Below are positions 1 through 10,592 of a DNA stretch of 64,000 nucleotides, in pieces. Every line of letters begins with the position of its first letter. Positions within the stretch are counted from its first letter, which is position 1. The position numbers were made by a program, and so were the translations under genes. The stretch lies in assembly GCA_022578605.1 (NCBI GenBank), contig MU394162.1:19018-83017 (forward strand), written 5' to 3'. Below the pieces are notes generated by a model, which was not told the DNA's origin, did no database searches, and saw only the letters and a list, made by a program, of their open reading frames with translations. The stretch is from Camillea tinctor (lineage: Eukaryota; Ascomycota; Sordariomycetes; Xylariales; Xylariaceae).

Positions 1-1630
1 TACGGTAAAGTATAACGGTAGGGAAACCGGCAGCTTTCATAATAAGAAAAATAGTAGATACCAAAATTCTACTAAACTAGCTGGTTGGCAATGGGTTTGG
101 GAACAGGGCATTGCGCATGCAATTCTATTGATTACCGTTGCACCATGTATCACACCAAGGTAAGATACATAAACCATTGAGCTGAGCTGAGCTGACTTGC
201 AAAGCCTCCCCTCTCCACCCCTTTTCTTCTTACTGCTCAAGCGCATTGTTGTGGATTACCTAGACTCAAGCAAGTTTATATCGAGGAGGTGCGTATTTTC
301 AAGATTTAGTAAATGATGAATTCCTAGGACACTAGGAGTGTATTCTAACCTAACCTAGAGATCTTAAGTCAGGGTTTGGAGGCAAGGGATGGGTTGGGTC
401 TACCACCACACACGCATCTCACATCATACTCAAAGCAGTTGGATAGTAAGGAGCTATATTTATATATATTCAATGAGAACCGACTGATCTATCTGTAGTA
501 GTCGGTATATGGGCAATGTAGTTAGGTACAAAGCTAAACCCAATACCTCAGTGAAGCAGATCGATAGGTAACTATTTAAGCGAGCTATCCTGAATCGACT
601 GTTGATAGAAAGAAGCATATGTAGTATACATACCAGTTAGCTAATCTCCGAAAAGCTCGAGCGAATAAAGTGATAACCTGGCAGCCTAGTAGGGCCGGTT
701 GAATTCTCATATCTATACAACACAAAGAAAACTAATTTTTGACAATATCCGTAGAGGTTGCTGTAGCCATCCACTCCCTGTTTCCTTCCTTCCCTCTCTA
801 TGGGGAAAGGGAGAAAGTTGAAAGAACAAGATCCTAATGACAACAATAATGATGATGGTGAAAGTTTGACACAGAGAAGACCATACTGTACGTATGTAAA
901 GTAGGTGCGTATGTAGGTATGTACGTATTTAAATATGAATTTCCAGCGAAGAAAAAAGATTAATATAAAAAAAAGGGGGGGGAAAGAGGTACTTCCATCG
1001 AAGCCTAGCCTATTTATTTCTATACCCAAATATAATCCATCCCGTTCCCCATCGTCGCTCTCAAGAGCAAAAATACAAACAACCAATTCCCTAGTAATAG
1101 CAGTAGCGGTAGTATTATTTGCTCCAATGCCAGTGCTTGTTTCTTTCTAGAAAAATAAATGGTTACCCCCCAAGGAGCTTTTTCTTCCCTCTGTTGACAT
1201 CAACAAACAGGAGGGAAAAGCTATTACAAGACCCAAGGGGATAGAAGAAGGATAAGAGGCAATTGCATCTTAATAACTAAATTTCGTAAGAGGAAACAAC
1301 AAAAATATCTCATTTCGAGCGGTGAATATTAAGGAATCCGACAACGGAGGACAGCAAAACAAGTCCAAGACTGAGAAGAACCGGGTAGAGAAAAAAATGG
1401 TACAAAGTAAAGAAAAAATACATTCGGGTATCATATAAGAAATTCAAACAAGGTAGGAGAGGTTGCTTCGAAAGGACATCATGTTTTTTCTTGTTCTTGT
1501 TTTTTTCCTAGTCCCAGTGCAAAAGGTCCAAGCAACGACGAAATACCAAGCCGTGTCATTTCCATCCAGTACTCTCATCAGAAGTTAGGCAAAGAAACAA
1601 CAGACGTAGAGACTGCAGCGGGAGACCCTA
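1..1630. other. Intergenic, no gene seen
   Basis: No reading frame here looks like a protein family and no RNA gene was recognised. The stretch is AT-rich and lies downstream of the minus-strand gene that ends at 1631. It holds a short CCTAA-type tract at about 345-358, one of several in the window, and a short A/G run near 968-982. Confidence 0.6.
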
Positions 1631-4600
1631 CTATAACCAGAGCAGCCACCGCGCCGTCTTCACCACGCCCTTCCCGATTCCCAGGAAGACCCGCGCGATC
1701 ATGACCACGAACCAGACGTACCACATGAACCCGACAAGGACCCATTCGACCGCCAGCCAACCGGCCCTGCGCACCCAGCGGAACCGCCGGCGCCGGCGCC
1801 GCAGCATCTTGTCCATCGTGTCCATAACACTCTTGACCTTGAGCCGTTGCGAGTCGACCACGTCTCGGGTGACTTCATCTGCTTCGTCCGCTGCGCGCCG
1901 CGTCATATCGATAAGCTCTGTAGCGACACGGCCTTGGTAATTGTCGATTTGGCGCGTGAGCGCCGGCACGGTCTCAGACGAGAATTTGGACGCCGTCTCT
2001 TCGAATGTTTGCACCGAGCGCTCGATACTGTCGGATAGGATACGCGCCGTGGTCGGGTATATCTCGGTCTGTGGTACGCTGAGACCGGCTTGCTCGTCTG
2101 GAACAAAGCGGCTGATATCTGTCCATGGCAGACCGGTCACTTTGTTGTCTAGTGCAAATAGGGGGTGCGGCTCGTTTGCGCGCCGTGAGATCTCCATGGC
2201 CTTGATGCCGGAACAGAGGATTAGCGTACGGAGACGTGCGATTTCCCGTTTGGAAATTTGGCCGCGCTGTGGCGACGGATTGCGATCGGAGATCGACCAA
2301 TGTCTACCCCCAGTGCGTTCCGCGATGGGGTAACTATACTGTAGCCGCTTCGGCATCTGAGAAGAGGATAAAGACATGATATTATCAAGCTCTCTAGATG
2401 CTTGCCGGGGCCGGGAGCTCCTCCAATCATGGGGACGTGAATCAGCATCCGAAAGATCTGAATCGGCAACGACATAGGATTCGGTTTGTTCAGGCTCGGA
2501 CGGTGTGAGAGATGCCCTTCGGATATCGATACGTGGAGGTTTGAGCTGTTCAAACCGGGCCGATCTACTTGGTGGTCGCGATATTGAATGCCCAGGACTT
2601 TGAAAATCCATCTCTCGTGAGCCTTTCTCACTAAGGTGTGATGTGGGCTTGAACGGGGACAAAACCTCCAGATGCTGCTTCGAGTAGCGACTTTCACGTT
2701 TATGCTTGGAACTAGCCCGAGATGAGTTGTTCGAGTTGTCTGCAATCCGCTTCCTTCCCCGGGTGTGCTCCATTTCAGAATCATCACTTGATGAAGCAGA
2801 CGTGAGGCTTTCTGACTCAGAGTCCTTCTTCCAGAGAAGGTCCGTCACCTTTGAGACTCCGCCACGTATTATGCCGTCTATCTTTGCGCCCCCTTTGAAT
2901 ATGCTCTTTAGACCGACCTGGTCATCACCTTTAATTTTGATGCTTCCGATACTCCGATGCGTTTTATGACTATCGTCTGTACTCCTTTGTGCAAGCTTGC
3001 GCATAGGACTCTTAGACCTGAGACGTTCAGGAGACTGTGCACCATCTTCAGTCGACGCAGAGAGTCTGGCTGGCTCCCTTGGGTCGATAGGACTGTCCGC
3101 TTTATCTTCTTTCTCATGAGCCCCGAGATCAGCGCGTTCCCGGCTACGGTCTCGAAACATATGCTTAACTTTGGAAAAGGGGTTCCGAGCTGGAGAGCCA
3201 GGCCGACTATCGGGCGGTGATAGGTCCATCCCGATAGTCGGTAGATGGTTGCTACGGCGCCGGCGGAGTTTTGAGTCTGGCGATACGGGACGAGAAGAGT
3301 CAAAGTCCATCGATGCTCTAAATGTATGAGGAGGGACCTCCAAACTAGCTCTCCCGGAACCAACAGGAGATATTTGTGCCAATTTCCCACGGTTAGCTTT
3401 ATCAAGATTCTCACCAACATCGATGCGCGAGCTTCTACGGCTGTGACCGCCGCCCGCACCTTGCGATACCTGCCCGGGTGTAGAAAACCCTGCGGGCAAT
3501 GGCTTGAACGACAACGTATCTCCCTCGGGGGTGGTTTCTTTTTGCTCTCCCAAACTTTCCTTGGCCAAAATATCATTCATCTGCTTTTCAAGCAACTGTA
3601 TACCGTTCGCACTAATAGTATTGCTGCGACCTCTCCGCCTCCGATCCGTGTCACTATCCGAGGTATCGGACAACGAACCCCTCCTAAGTCGAAGGAAGTC
3701 ATGGTGGCTATGAGTAGAATTATGATGCTTGTGATGCATTCCCCGCAAATCTTGAATCTTCTGCCGAGCACGGTCTCTCGCGCTGGTGTGGGACATTTCG
3801 ATGTCCGCTTTCGTAGCTTTGGGGTCCTCAAAATCCATACTAGCTCTATGGTGGTCTACCTCATCCACAGATACCGGCATACTTAGCGTAGGCTTGAGAG
3901 GCTCGCTTATCTGATGTAATGATGGCCTATGGGATACCGGTTTCTGGAAGATTTTCCCGTAGTTGCGGTCTTCGATTAGATACTTGTTGTCACCCTGCTC
4001 AAGCCAATAGACATCCGCAATCATGTCTGCTGGGTTTAGGCTCCAGTCAATTCTGGACCTTTGAGGCTTTGCTGCTACAGAACTTGATCGCGGGAGACTA
4101 GAAGCCGAGAGGTGCTGATGATCTTGATCTTCATCTGCCCCAGGAAATCTTGGCAATGGGGGTGACTCAGTCACCGAAGGTGAAGTAGCTGCAGATGCCG
4201 CAGTTTCGTCAATCCAGTCTGTGACCCTAGACACATCACCAAATCCCTGTGCCTCCCCATCAATTATTTTCCGTTCACGAGCACGAACCTTCCGGTTGCG
4301 AATATATTGTAAAGGGTTATAGGGGCGGCCTAATTCCCGGCGCTGGGAGGTGTGAGCATTTTGAGGCGAACTAGCAGACACAGGGGATCCTGGGGGACTA
4401 GAGGTCGAGGGTCTAGAGCGAAGATCTTGTTTCAAAGGCGGGACAAACTGCAGGAGTCTCCTATATTGTGCCATAAGCTCGAGGTGCTCCTTCGCCCGCT
4501 GAACCCGATTACGGGTCGAGGATGAGATGTGGTAAGTGTAGTTACCCTCATGCTCAAAAGTAGACTGAAAAGGGCTGTTCAGTCTGGGACTCGTTACATT

Positions 4601-5389
4601 CCTCGGTGACAGCCCTAGTGCAATTTCCGGTTTAGGGGTAAGCACGCTTGAGGTCCGTCTTTGCTGTTGGAGGTGCTGCCTAAGGCCACCTCCACCCGGG
4701 CTGCCAGGAAGAGGAGTGAGACGTGGGGGGGCGGGATTCGAAATGTTCCTCCTAGAGAACGACTGCCTAGATTCGCTCAGGCTGAGAGCCATGTTCACGA
4801 TTTGGGTTGAGTCCATATCAAGCGGCGCGGAAGTTGGCCTCATAGACAAGGCGATGGAAGCGGATTTGCCCCCCTGACTATACCGTCTCTCATCGCGATA
4901 ATTAGGACCCGGATGAGATGACAGCTGCCCACTGCCCGAGTCGGCCATACCCTGTGACTCGATGCCGAGCCCAACATCGGGGTCGCCCCCCAAGGCCGAT
5001 CGGTCGAATGCGTTGAAAGGGCTCTTCCCCCTTCGACTGCTCTCAGGCGCGAGAGACCGTCTTCGTGCCCCATCTCGACTTGCCGGGTTGGACTTGGAAC
5101 CGCCATCAACTATATTGTTCAGCAGAAAACCACCGCTCTGTCGCGGCTTATACGATCGACGACGTCGCTGTCCATCATTTTGAGAGTCTCTGGTCCCATG
5201 CTCTAGGGTGGGCGGGTTCGAAGTCAGATCGTCAGGGTCATGGGGAGGGTAGTTCGCGATGGTGCTCGACTCTCCCGTCTCGTAGCTGCCGTAGCTCTTG
5301 GAGGATCTAGACGTGGAGGCTCGGGGGAGGTGTTGGGTATTTCCGAAGTTTGAAGGTGGATTATGTTCATTGTTGACCATGGCGCTCAT
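1631..5389 (-). CDS. Large low-complexity tail-anchored fungal protein, function unknown
   Basis: An uninterrupted 1252-residue frame with an ATG start at 5389; a second ATG lies three codons in. Most of the protein is Ser/Arg/Pro-rich and probably disordered. Three islands look conserved: residues about 282-312 (NYTYHISSSTRNRVQRAKEH onward, helical), about 353-378 (PYNPLQYIRNRKVRARERK) and about 445-482 (IDWSLNPADMIADVYWLEQG). The last 150 residues form a long helical, probably coiled-coil stretch, then a run of seven arginines and a hydrophobic Trp/Val-rich segment at about 1210-1250. That arrangement suggests a cytoplasmic protein anchored in a membrane by its C-terminus. I do not recognise a named family. 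The single exon is unusual beside the intron-rich neighbours. The frame is certainly coding; the role is open. Confidence 0.85.
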   Translation of the reverse strand: MSAMVNNEHNPPSNFGNTQHLPRASTSRSSKSYGSYETGESSTIANYPPHDPDDLTSNPPTLEHGTRDSQNDGQRRRRSYKPRQSGGFLLNNIVDGGSKSNPASRDGARRRSLAPESSRRGKSPFNAFDRSALGGDPDVGLGIESQGMADSGSGQLSSHPGPNYRDERRYSQGGKSASIALSMRPTSAPLDMDSTQIVNMALSLSESRQSFSRRNISNPAPPRLTPLPGSPGGGGLRQHLQQQRRTSSVLTPKPEIALGLSPRNVTSPRLNSPFQSTFEHEGNYTYHISSSTRNRVQRAKEHLELMAQYRRLLQFVPPLKQDLRSRPSTSSPPGSPVSASSPQNAHTSQRRELGRPYNPLQYIRNRKVRARERKIIDGEAQGFGDVSRVTDWIDETAASAATSPSVTESPPLPRFPGADEDQDHQHLSASSLPRSSSVAAKPQRSRIDWSLNPADMIADVYWLEQGDNKYLIEDRNYGKIFQKPVSHRPSLHQISEPLKPTLSMPVSVDEVDHHRASMDFEDPKATKADIEMSHTSARDRARQKIQDLRGMHHKHHNSTHSHHDFLRLRRGSLSDTSDSDTDRRRRGRSNTISANGIQLLEKQMNDILAKESLGEQKETTPEGDTLSFKPLPAGFSTPGQVSQGAGGGHSRRSSRIDVGENLDKANRGKLAQISPVGSGRASLEVPPHTFRASMDFDSSRPVSPDSKLRRRRSNHLPTIGMDLSPPDSRPGSPARNPFSKVKHMFRDRSRERADLGAHEKEDKADSPIDPREPARLSASTEDGAQSPERLRSKSPMRKLAQRSTDDSHKTHRSIGSIKIKGDDQVGLKSIFKGGAKIDGIIRGGVSKVTDLLWKKDSESESLTSASSSDDSEMEHTRGRKRIADNSNNSSRASSKHKRESRYSKQHLEVLSPFKPTSHLSEKGSREMDFQSPGHSISRPPSRSARFEQLKPPRIDIRRASLTPSEPEQTESYVVADSDLSDADSRPHDWRSSRPRQASRELDNIMSLSSSQMPKRLQYSYPIAERTGGRHWSISDRNPSPQRGQISKREIARLRTLILCSGIKAMEISRRANEPHPLFALDNKVTGLPWTDISRFVPDEQAGLSVPQTEIYPTTARILSDSIERSVQTFEETASKFSSETVPALTRQIDNYQGRVATELIDMTRRAADEADEVTRDVVDSQRLKVKSVMDTMDKMLRRRRRRFRWVRRAGWLAVEWVLVGFMWYVWFVVMIARVFLGIGKGVVKTARWLLWL

Positions 5390-5944
5390 AGCTTTTTGCT
5401 ATGTTGGGCGATGATGTCCTCTCGAGGCAGTGTTATCGTTGGAAGAGGACTTTATCTCGGCTGGCAGGTGGCGTCGGAAAAGGGTAGACTAGACATGGTG
5501 GTGGATCGGTGTCAAGGATAGGAGGCGGATGACGATGAGGATCTCTGTCAGAAGACAAGGGGAAGGGGAAGGGGTAGAAGGGAGGAAGGGCGGGAAAAGG
5601 AAAGGTAGTATTTCGCAAAATAAAAACCGATCACGACAACATCAACGCCAACGTCGAAGTTGTAGAGAAAGAAAAAAAAAAGAAAAAAGAAAAAGAATAA
5701 ACGGGAAGAAAGATAGGTATTATTACGATGACAATAATGTTTTTTTTTTGGTTATTTTTTCAAAATACTATGGGCTTCTTGTATCATAATAGCTGGTTTA
5801 CGTGGGTTTGGTTGAGGCTTGATTTGATAATGAGTCGGGAATGAATAAAGTGATGTTAATCAGATGAGGGCGCGCGCTTGATTTGGGTTCCAATTCTTTT
5901 TTTGGAGAAGTGCCAAGCCAAAGCCAAAAGCCAAGCCACTAAAA
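5390..5944. other. Upstream region of the 1631-5389 gene
   Basis: Probable promoter and 5' leader of the minus-strand gene starting at 5389. It contains a purine-rich run (about 5655-5700) and a T-run at 5740-5760. No gene seen. Confidence 0.5.
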
Positions 5945-6170
5945 TACGGTTGACCATAGCGCATTGTTGGAAAAAACTATTTTTTCATTAAGTTGACCCC
6001 TAACGTGAAAATAATATGCATATATACCATATAAGTATGCATATAAACGAAAAGATATAAGCTTAACAAAAAGCTAAACATTCTAATCGGCGCATTAGCT
6101 ACTTAAGTACTATTAGCAACTATAACATTTTTATAATGTCAGCAATTAAGTTAGCAACGAAAATTTTTTT

Positions 6171-6240
6171 AAAAATAAAAAAATAAAAAAATAAAAAAAT
6201 AAAAAAATAAAAAAATAAAAAAATAAAAAAATAAAAAAAT
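6171..6240. repeat. Left AAAAAAT microsatellite array of the MITE
   Basis: About ten uninterrupted copies of a 7-bp unit (six A, one T), immediately before the core of the 5947-6636 element. Confidence 0.9.
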
Positions 6241-6405
6241 TGTTGGTAGGTGTACGTACTAAGAAAAGATAGAAATAACAAGTGTGAGAAACGGTTGTAT
6301 ATTCGTGTCTAAGGAAGGAACTATCTGACTGAGATTGCGCAGGAAGGCGCAACCTATTTATGTGCGGGGTACATGGTGACTTCCTGTCCTTGTCATGCAA
6401 CCATC
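6240..6405. repeat. Unique core of the MITE, homologous to 60617-60781
   Basis: A 166-bp stretch of normal base composition between the two microsatellite arrays. It aligns end to end with 60617-60781 with one single-base gap. By hand count about 49 positions differ, and about 47 of these are C or G here against T or A there. This copy therefore looks like the unmutated form. It shows no protein frame and no tRNA-like structure that I can see. Confidence 0.85.
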
Positions 6406-6510
6406 AAAAATAAAAAAATAAAAAAATAAAAAAATAAAAAAATAAAAAAATAAAAAAATAAAAAAATAAAAAAATAAAAAAATAAAAAAATAAAAAAATA
6501 AATAAAAAAA
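6406..6510. repeat. Right AAAAAAT microsatellite array of the MITE
   Basis: About fifteen copies of the same 7-bp unit as at 6171-6240, slightly irregular at its right end. Confidence 0.9.
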
Positions 6511-6638
6511 GGTTGCTAATAGCTATAGTATTATAATATCGACTTTATGTATTTAAAGAAAGTAGAAAAATAAGGATATGGGGTATGCCTAGTTATAGAA
6601 AATGAGTTTTTTCCAACAATGCGCTATGGTCAACCGTA

Positions 6639-7338
6639 CTAAAAAGGAGAGTGGGGGGGAATGAGAGAACCCCTATGTATACCTGCTAGGTTAGGTAGGT
6701 ACCTGTCTATGCATGTGAATGCGAAGACTTTATGATTTGTCGGGTTTTACAAAGTGGGGGAGAGTTGCACAATCTACAACTATAAACTACTACCTACATG
6801 ACACTACTATCCTTGTTTGCTGTTTAAGCATATATCGAGTTAATAGTACGAGTCAATAGTACGAGTTCATAGTACTGTAAAATAAGCAATTATTCAACAT
6901 GTCGTCATCCTATAAAGATTCCCTAACCTACTAATACCCGAACCCGAACCTATCTACATAGTGTAATGCGAAACTAAACTCCGCTTGCCATAACAACACA
7001 TCAAAGCACGTACAACAATATATATATTGTACACGCGTCCAATATCGACAACATTCTTTTATAGGATGGAAAACCCCCTTTTGCTTCTAACATTCCACAA
7101 TATAGTATCGATCCTCGAACAAATAAAATCAAAACACATCCTCTAGGTTGTGTCTTACATGTGTCAGTTTAGGTTAGTATATACTACTTAGCATGATCTA
7201 TTATAGTGTTCATATAATGACATCTGACCCTCTGTTGGGTACATACGGAGCATATGCCATATAGCCTATAGGTTACCAACTTCAAGTTGAATGCTTTCTC
7301 TCTACCTCATATTCACATGCCATCTCCTCTACTTAAAC
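6639..7338. other. Intergenic, no gene seen
   Basis: AT-rich spacer between the MITE and the 3' end of the broken kinase gene. It carries one TAGGTACCT-type motif near 6690-6704 and short repeats of AGTACGAGT near 6845-6875. No coding or RNA signal seen. Confidence 0.5.
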
Positions 7339-9942
7339 CTAGCTATTTCTTTGCAAACTACTCGACATCCCCTTCACCATCTCATACAACGCCCAAGCCC
7401 CCGGATCCGGCAGTTCCGCTGCTTCCGAAATGTACGTTGCTCTCCCGAATCGGGGCTTGAGGTATCTTGTGGCCTCAGCTTTCTCCTGTGCCACTCTTGC
7501 CGCAAAGTGAAAATCATTGGTTTCTGCAAATGCCTCTGCAAAAGGTAGTAGCACATCCATCACCGTCCTGTCACCCTCCCTTGCTGTTACGATGTGGATA
7601 CCCCGATCTGCGGGTCCACATATCCAACGACTAAGCAACATGCCAACATGCAGGAATGAAGGCGAGTGAGGGGTTAGGACTGAAAGAATGAATAATAGGT
7701 CCAACACATCGGAGGAGGTCGGCGTTGGGCGTCGACACTCATGCTTTGTATATTTAGAATATTGGAATACGCGCCAACGGCTAAAAGATCTTATAGGCGG
7801 AGGACTAAGCTACCCGTCTATATAGAGAGCTAAAGATCCCCTCGCAAAAATGGGAAGGAGGATCTGGTACGGCCATTCTAAAACAATTATTCTAGTTTTT
7901 AATACAGGCACATTACCCCTTAACACTTGCACTGGTGTATGTTTTAAGTGTAGCCACAGCCTCACTTAGTGCCTGGCTATACGTGGACGCATCGAGTGGT
8001 GTCACCCCCAACTCAGCTATCTTACTTTTCAAGCACGTCGTGAAGGCCGAGAGCAAGATGCCGAAAATTGCTCCCAGGGTTCCTCCCATGTCGTCTACGG
8101 CTTCTGCTGTCGAAAATAGAAACTCTAGGACAGAACCACGCTGGGCGACACCGTTGTCTAAATTCCGGATAATTGCTACCAATCATGAGTTTGAAATTCA
8201 TCGAGTCGGGGCCAGAATCTGGCTCACCCTCGCATACGCCTTGTACAGCCTCACCACAGTCCCCATCACCCATTACCCTGTCCCACGCAGAGAGGTCGGG
8301 TTCGGCGGCGATCGCTTCTTTGCATCCAGACCGGATAGCATCGTCGAGAAGTTCTGGCTCGACTGTTCTCCAATTAGTCCATTACCCCTAACCTAGACGT
8401 GTAAGCACTGCTATACCTAGAATATCACCCTCACTTAAGGGAGTCTTCTTTGACCCATGCAAGTTTGCATCAATTTTGGTAGCAGATATATCTTTCTCCG
8501 ATGTTGAGCTCTTTTTGGATAAAAAGCACGGGTTTGGCCAGGACACAGCTGTTGTTTGCGAATCTAGAAGTTCTAGAAGCTCTTCCACCTTCGAAGATGA
8601 CCCTTCAGCTGCCCTCGATACATTGCATAATGATATAGAGAATCCCGGTGCGTTCAGCTATGTTTTAAAAGTCCCCGGAAATATTCTCTCTGGTTGGATT
8701 TTCCATCTTGATCTTAGGAATATTCGTATTAATTAGCTAGCCCCCACTGCACCCAGGCAATACGCACCAAGTTGCTTGATAATTTCGTCAGTGAGAGCAC
8801 CGAGCTCTAAACTAGATAGTCCACCATAGTTATTAACCAACAACACGACCGAATCATCTGCATTTTCAAATGATACGAAGGCACGTCCCGGATCGGTGGG
8901 ATCGCACAAAAGCCCCAAACAACGGCCGATCAAAGTTTCAACGGAAGGAAAAGGAGAAATCTGCATAGAAGCCTATACCACTCGTCAGAACCAATTGTGA
9001 TTCATATCACAATACAAGGTTTGTCCTCACCGGTTCATTATGGATTCCCGATCCTACCATACAAACGTTGTCAGGGATAGATTCGTGTTTTTGACGACCG
9101 GGAACGTGGCAGTGATCTAGAGTTGATCCGATCGATACCGTCTAAGCATTGAGAGCCCGTCCGATTTCGACACACCTCTGGAAGCTATATTTCTTCGCTG
9201 CGGCTGCGCAAACAATTTTCATGCCTAGTATATAATAAGCCTTAATTTGCTCAAGTACAAATGGGACAACTCATCTCACCAATGACGTGGCCGGGTAACC
9301 CTCTTCGCTCTACTGCACTAGACTTGCTCCTCCCTATAGAAACATCGTCTGCCTGGGGGAGAACAACTATGTTTTTGCAGAGACCTTTCGCCTTAGCCTT
9401 TTCTGCAGCCCGACCAAAATGTAGTTTGTCGCCGGTGTAGTTCGTAATCATCAAAATAGTGCCTTTCGATGATGGGCTGGCTTCTATCGCGGCGAGGACT
9501 TGTTTGGTGCTCGGCGAAGCAAAGATATCTCCGCATGCCACTGCGGATAGTAAGCCTTCGCCCACGAAGCCTGACCACAATATAGAAGCAAAAATAAATT
9601 AGTTGATTAAGTACCCAATCGGGGTATAGAAAGACATAGACTTGGCATCTTCTCTATAGCTTGTGGTTCTCTCAAAGAGAGAGGGAAAAGAGAGAATGAT
9701 TGTCTCCAAACGAGTAATATAAAGCAAAGTTCGGATTCCTATAGACATACTGCTGGTTCGTGGCCAGATCCACCACCACTGATGACCGAAACGGCATCAA
9801 TATCATTATGAGTGCAATGCACAACTCTCTCTGATTCAATCAAGGATAGGTGCGGATTGGCAATAGTCAGGGCTCTTAGTGCCCTTGGCACAAGGGTGTT
9901 CGCCGCAATATCCGGAAAGTAATGCTTGCTAGACAGTTTCAA
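7339..9942 (-). pseudogene. Dihydroxyacetone/erythrulose-type kinase, broken
   Basis: Pieces of both halves of a DhaKL-type kinase lie in order on the minus strand. The DhaK part includes ISGGGSGHEPA near 9760, GFVGEGLLSAVACGD near 9560, TVSIGSTLDHCHVPGR near 9120 (with the substrate-binding His) and LNAPGFSISLCNVSRAA near 8640. The DhaL part includes MGDGDCGEAVQGVCEG near 8260, DDMGGTLGAIFGILL near 8090, EGDRTVMDVLLPFAEAF near 7570 and ATRYLKPRFGRATY near 7460. Some introns still look functional. In-frame stops sit at 9144-9142, 8735-8733, 8660-8658, 8390-8388 and 8384-8382. The frame shifts between about 8215 and 8180, the join near 9763 is out of frame, and a solo LTR splits the DhaL domain at 7585-7925. 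The original start is unclear (CTG where ATG would be expected near 9930). Such kinases phosphorylate dihydroxyacetone or, in some clusters, erythrulose. Confidence 0.9.
7585..7925. mobile_element. Solo LTR (341 bp) with 5-bp target duplication CTTGC
   Basis: The insert begins TGTTACGATG and ends CCCCTTAACA, so it has the TG...CA ends of an LTR with 5-bp inverted tips (TGTTA/TAACA). It is flanked by exact CTTGC repeats at 7580-7584 and 7926-7930. Removing the insert and one CTTGC rejoins the kinase frame as TSAREGDRT, the expected family sequence. A TATATAGAGAG motif near 7818 could be the LTR promoter. There is no internal retroelement sequence, so this is a recombination remnant of a Copia- or Gypsy-type element; the superfamily cannot be told from the LTR alone. 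Confidence 0.9.
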
Positions 9943-10592
9943 AAAGTTTTCGCGAGAACATGAAGACAGTTTTTCCTAACACCAGCACACTTCACGATAA
10001 TTTTGAGCGTCACGGCCCTCCATATTTGAATGCCTTGTCCTCAGCGGCTCGGGAGGGCATAATTTCGGGGTTCCTAGTTAAATCACGGAAGCCAGTCCGC
10101 ATCCGTGATGCAGCCATAACAATCTATCCCCCAGCCGAGATCCTATACTTCGTTTCCGCCCTGGACTATCACATTCGAGACCTTGTTGGGCTTATTACTC
10201 TGACCTGAAGTCGCGATATATCTTCTTAGGAGGCGTAGGTTCCCTCAAGGAGCCATTGAGCCTAGACGAACGTCGAACACGTCTTACAACCACTAGTATG
10301 TCTGTCTATTAAAGGGCAAGCTCATGAGGGTGCCGCGTCTCGCGTCCCAGTCCTTCCTAGGGCCCTCCACACTTCAATGCGGGGACTCCAAGCTGTGGGG
10401 ATTGTTGAGGAGGCTCCACGACTAGGCCAAGATAGTTTAGGTTTCCCGGCTGATCACCTGGCTCAATGTAGTGTTTCTCTGCTCTGACATGCCGTACCCC
10501 GAGTCGCGAAACTCCCCTTCTTGTTGATAGCTCCCTAACACCACCTTCACCGGCAGGCGTCTCGGCGCTGCGCAAGCCCCCAGCGGATGATT
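9943..10592. promoter_or_regulatory. Shared upstream region of the broken kinase and the Zn2Cys6 regulator
   Basis: A 650-bp interval between the divergent kinase remnant (minus) and the regulator starting at 10593 (plus). It would hold both promoters. I see no convincing CGG-spaced palindrome, the usual Zn2Cys6 target, but did not search exhaustively. Short open frames here show no family similarity. Confidence 0.4.

Larger units (their letters stand above)
5947..6636. mobile_element. 690-bp MITE-like element with 32-bp terminal inverted repeats and TA target duplication
   Basis: The left end (5947-5978, starting CGGTTGACCATA) is a perfect reverse complement of the right end (6605-6636, ending TATGGTCAACCG). 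TA dinucleotides flank it at 5945-5946 and 6637-6638. TA insertion with simple inverted ends is typical of Tc1/mariner or pogo/Fot1-type DNA transposons. No transposase frame is present, so it would be a non-autonomous element. Inside, near-symmetric AT-rich flanks surround two arrays of a 7-bp A/T unit and a 166-bp unique core. The perfect ends suggest it is young or has escaped mutation. Confidence 0.85.

Noticed and set aside
6171..6510. CRISPR-like regular repeat
   Set aside because: The repeats are simple A/T microsatellites with no spacers, in a eukaryotic genome.
7585..7925. A long intron in the kinase instead of an LTR
   Set aside because: The donor would be GTGTTA, a poor match, while exact 5-bp repeats and TG...CA ends explain the insert fully.
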